A stretch of DNA of 64,000 nt from Bacteroidales bacterium (GTDB lineage: Bacteria; Bacteroidota; Bacteroidia; Bacteroidales; Paludibacteraceae), in the NCBI GenBank assembly GCA_015061185.1, contig SUWZ01000001.1, forward strand, positions 1-64,000, in the 5' to 3' direction. A program made the translations under genes and the position numbers. The notes under the pieces were generated by a model. The model was given only the letters and a program-made list of their open reading frames with translations, was not told the origin of the DNA and did no database searches. Shown here piece after piece: positions 62,611-64,000 of this stretch. Within the stretch, counting starts at the first letter, position 1; each line of letters begins with the position of its first letter.

Positions 62611-62694
62611 ATGTGTCAATATTTAAAAATAGCCTTAATAATAATGGTGACCCTGCTTGTCGTATCATGCAAGTCGGGTTGTGGTTGTTTTTAG
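62611..62694 (+). CDS. Tiny lipoprotein, 27 aa
   Basis: It begins one base after the stop of the preceding lipoprotein ORF. MCQYLKIALIIMVTLLVVSC is a short lipoprotein signal with lipobox VVSC (Cys20). The mature part would be only eight residues, CKSGCGCF, with three cysteines. Such a small product could be a membrane-tethered thiol or metal-binding peptide, a leader peptide for the next gene, or chance. The tight spacing and signal favour translation. gap starts 72 bp downstream. Confidence 0.5.
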   Translation: MCQYLKIALIIMVTLLVVSCKSGCGCF

Positions 62695-62766
62695 CCTATT
62701 GTGACTTTAAGTAAGAAATTAGGAAGAAGATTTAATTATTGTTTAACATAACAAAATTTAAAAAAA

Positions 62767-63795
62767 ATGGTAAAAGTTGCTATTAATGGTTTCGGACGCA
62801 TCGGTCGTCTTGCATTCCGTCAAATGTTTGAAGCAGATGGTTATGAAGTAGTTGCAATCAACGACTTGACAAGCCCTGCAATGCTTGCTCACCTTTTGAA
62901 ATATGATACTGCACAAGGTGGTTTCGCAGGAAAATTCGGAGAAGGAAAACACACAGTTTCTGCTACTGAAGATTCAATCATCGTTGATGGAAAAGAAATC
63001 AAAATCTCTAAAGAAGCTGACGCTAACAACTGCCCATGGGCTAAATACAACGTTGACGTAGTTCTTGAGTGTACAGGTTTCTATACTTCAAAAGATAAAG
63101 CACAAGCTCATATCAACGCTGGAGCAAAGAAAGTTGTTATTTCTGCTCCTGCTGGAAATGACCTTCCTACTATCGTTTACAACGTAAACCACAACACATT
63201 GAAGTCAGATGATAAGATTATCTCTGCTGCTTCTTGTACAACTAACTGCTTGGCTCCAATGGCTGATGCTTTGAACAAATATGCTGCTATCCAATCAGGT
63301 ATTATGTCAACTATTCACGCTTACACTGGAGACCAAATGATTTTGGATGGTCCTCAACGTAAAGGTGATCTTCGTCGTTCTCGTGCAGGTGCTCAAAATA
63401 TCGTTCCTAACTCAACTGGTGCTGCTAAAGCAATCGGATTGGTTATCCCTGAATTGAACGGTAAATTAATCGGTTCTGCTCAACGTATCCCTACTCCAAC
63501 AGGTTCTACTACTATCTTGATCGCTGTTGTTAAAGGTAAAGACGTTACTAAAGAAGGTATCAACGCAGCAATGAAAGCAGCTGCTAACGAATCTTACGGT
63601 TATACTGAGGATGAAATCGTTTCTTCTGACGTTATCGGTATGAAGTTCGGTTCTTTGTTCGATGCTACTCAAACTATGGTTTCTAAGATCGACGAAGATA
63701 CATACCAAGTACAAGTTGTTTCTTGGTATGACAACGAGAACTCTTATACTTCTCAAATGGTTAGAACTATCAAGTTCTTTGCTGAGCTTGCTTAA
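62767..63795 (+). CDS. gap: Type I glyceraldehyde-3-phosphate dehydrogenase
   Basis: 342 residues. It catalyses NAD-dependent oxidation and phosphorylation of glyceraldehyde 3-phosphate in glycolysis. The Rossmann start is [11 protein letters not shown] (4-14). Asp33 in INDLTS favours NAD. The catalytic Cys157 lies in [12 protein letters not shown] and the paired His184 in [32 protein letters not shown] and [12 protein letters not shown] are family signatures. The length is normal. Codon use is strongly biased (GCT, ACT, CGT, GTT), unlike most neighbours, as expected for an abundantly made enzyme. A strong terminator follows. Confidence 0.97.
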   Translation: MVKVAINGFGRIGRLAFRQMFEADGYEVVAINDLTSPAMLAHLLKYDTAQGGFAGKFGEGKHTVSATEDSIIVDGKEIKISKEADANNCPWAKYNVDVVLECTGFYTSKDKAQAHINAGAKKVVISAPAGNDLPTIVYNVNHNTLKSDDKIISAASCTTNCLAPMADALNKYAAIQSGIMSTIHAYTGDQMILDGPQRKGDLRRSRAGAQNIVPNSTGAAKAIGLVIPELNGKLIGSAQRIPTPTGSTTILIAVVKGKDVTKEGINAAMKAAANESYGYTEDEIVSSDVIGMKFGSLFDATQTMVSKIDEDTYQVQVVSWYDNENSYTSQMVRTIKFFAELA

Positions 63796-63814
63796 TTTAA
63801 ACTCATTTAATAAT

Positions 63815-63850
63815 AAAATAGGTGTAAATTATTTTTGCACCTATTTTTTT
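63815..63850 (+). terminator. Rho-independent terminator of gap
   Basis: A 14-bp stem containing one wobble pair (63815-63828 with 63834-63847), a 5-nt loop and a run of T. It lies 20 bp after the gap stop. I see no supported gene in 63851-64000. Confidence 0.85.
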
Positions 63851-64000
63851 TATCTTAGCAGTCATTCTTGTAACTTAAAACATTTCTATAAATTGATTCG
63901 AGAATATAAAAAATCTCCTATCAAGGCTTATGAGTGTTGACGTAAATCTTAATCAAAACTATATTATCTTTCGTAAACAACAGGTTTACAATATATAGTT

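Noticed and set aside
63930-63998. A 22-codon ORF near the right edge
   Set aside because: No signal peptide, motif or other support; it ends before the window edge and is likely chance.

Overview
The window looks like Bacteroidetes DNA, most likely order Bacteroidales. The evidence is AT-rich composition, four sites matching the Bacteroidetes promoter pattern TTTG/TTG-N19-20-TAnnTTTG, and a gene set that includes PorT-type outer membrane barrels, DUF4105, a glutaminyl-cyclase-like M28 lipoprotein, and both kinds of C-terminal sorting domain used by the type IX secretion system (T9SS). I could not assign a genus.

Layout. Bases 1-6220 hold housekeeping genes: a PorT-like barrel protein and miaB on the minus strand, lptB on the plus strand, then a minus-strand pair (M28 lipoprotein and rnhB), and tRNA-Glu(CTC). 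Bases 6221-53974 hold two consecutive plus-strand genes of 7,878 and 7,802 codons, about 73% of the window. Each encodes a signal peptide, a related N-terminal beta-rich domain with an inserted pair of CxxC motifs, a PKD-like domain, 90 Ig-like repeats of about 79 residues (counted by eye), a last PKD-like domain and a 94-residue CHU_C/type B T9SS sorting domain. A 286-bp MITE-like element with 17-bp terminal inverted repeats and a 9-bp target duplication lies between them. Bases 54141-64000 return to shorter genes: an adenylate-forming-enzyme homologue with degenerate motifs (minus), mutS2, a second PorT-like barrel, a DUF721 protein, a hotdog thioesterase, a 107-residue secreted protein that is little more than a type A sorting domain, a DUF4105 membrane protein, two tiny lipoproteins behind a structured leader, and gap.

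The centre of interest is the giant pair. They are full-length colinear paralogues: repeat n of one matches repeat n of the other in linker, spacing and motif, and both arrays have a clear period of three domains in their later part. A three-domain unit therefore seems to have been amplified about 30-fold first, and the finished 23-kb gene then duplicated in tandem. They are predicted T9SS-exported, surface-attached, disulfide-rich fibres, probably adhesins; no ligand can be inferred. The M28 lipoprotein may cyclise N-terminal glutamines on exported proteins, since several signal peptides here appear to be cut just before Gln.
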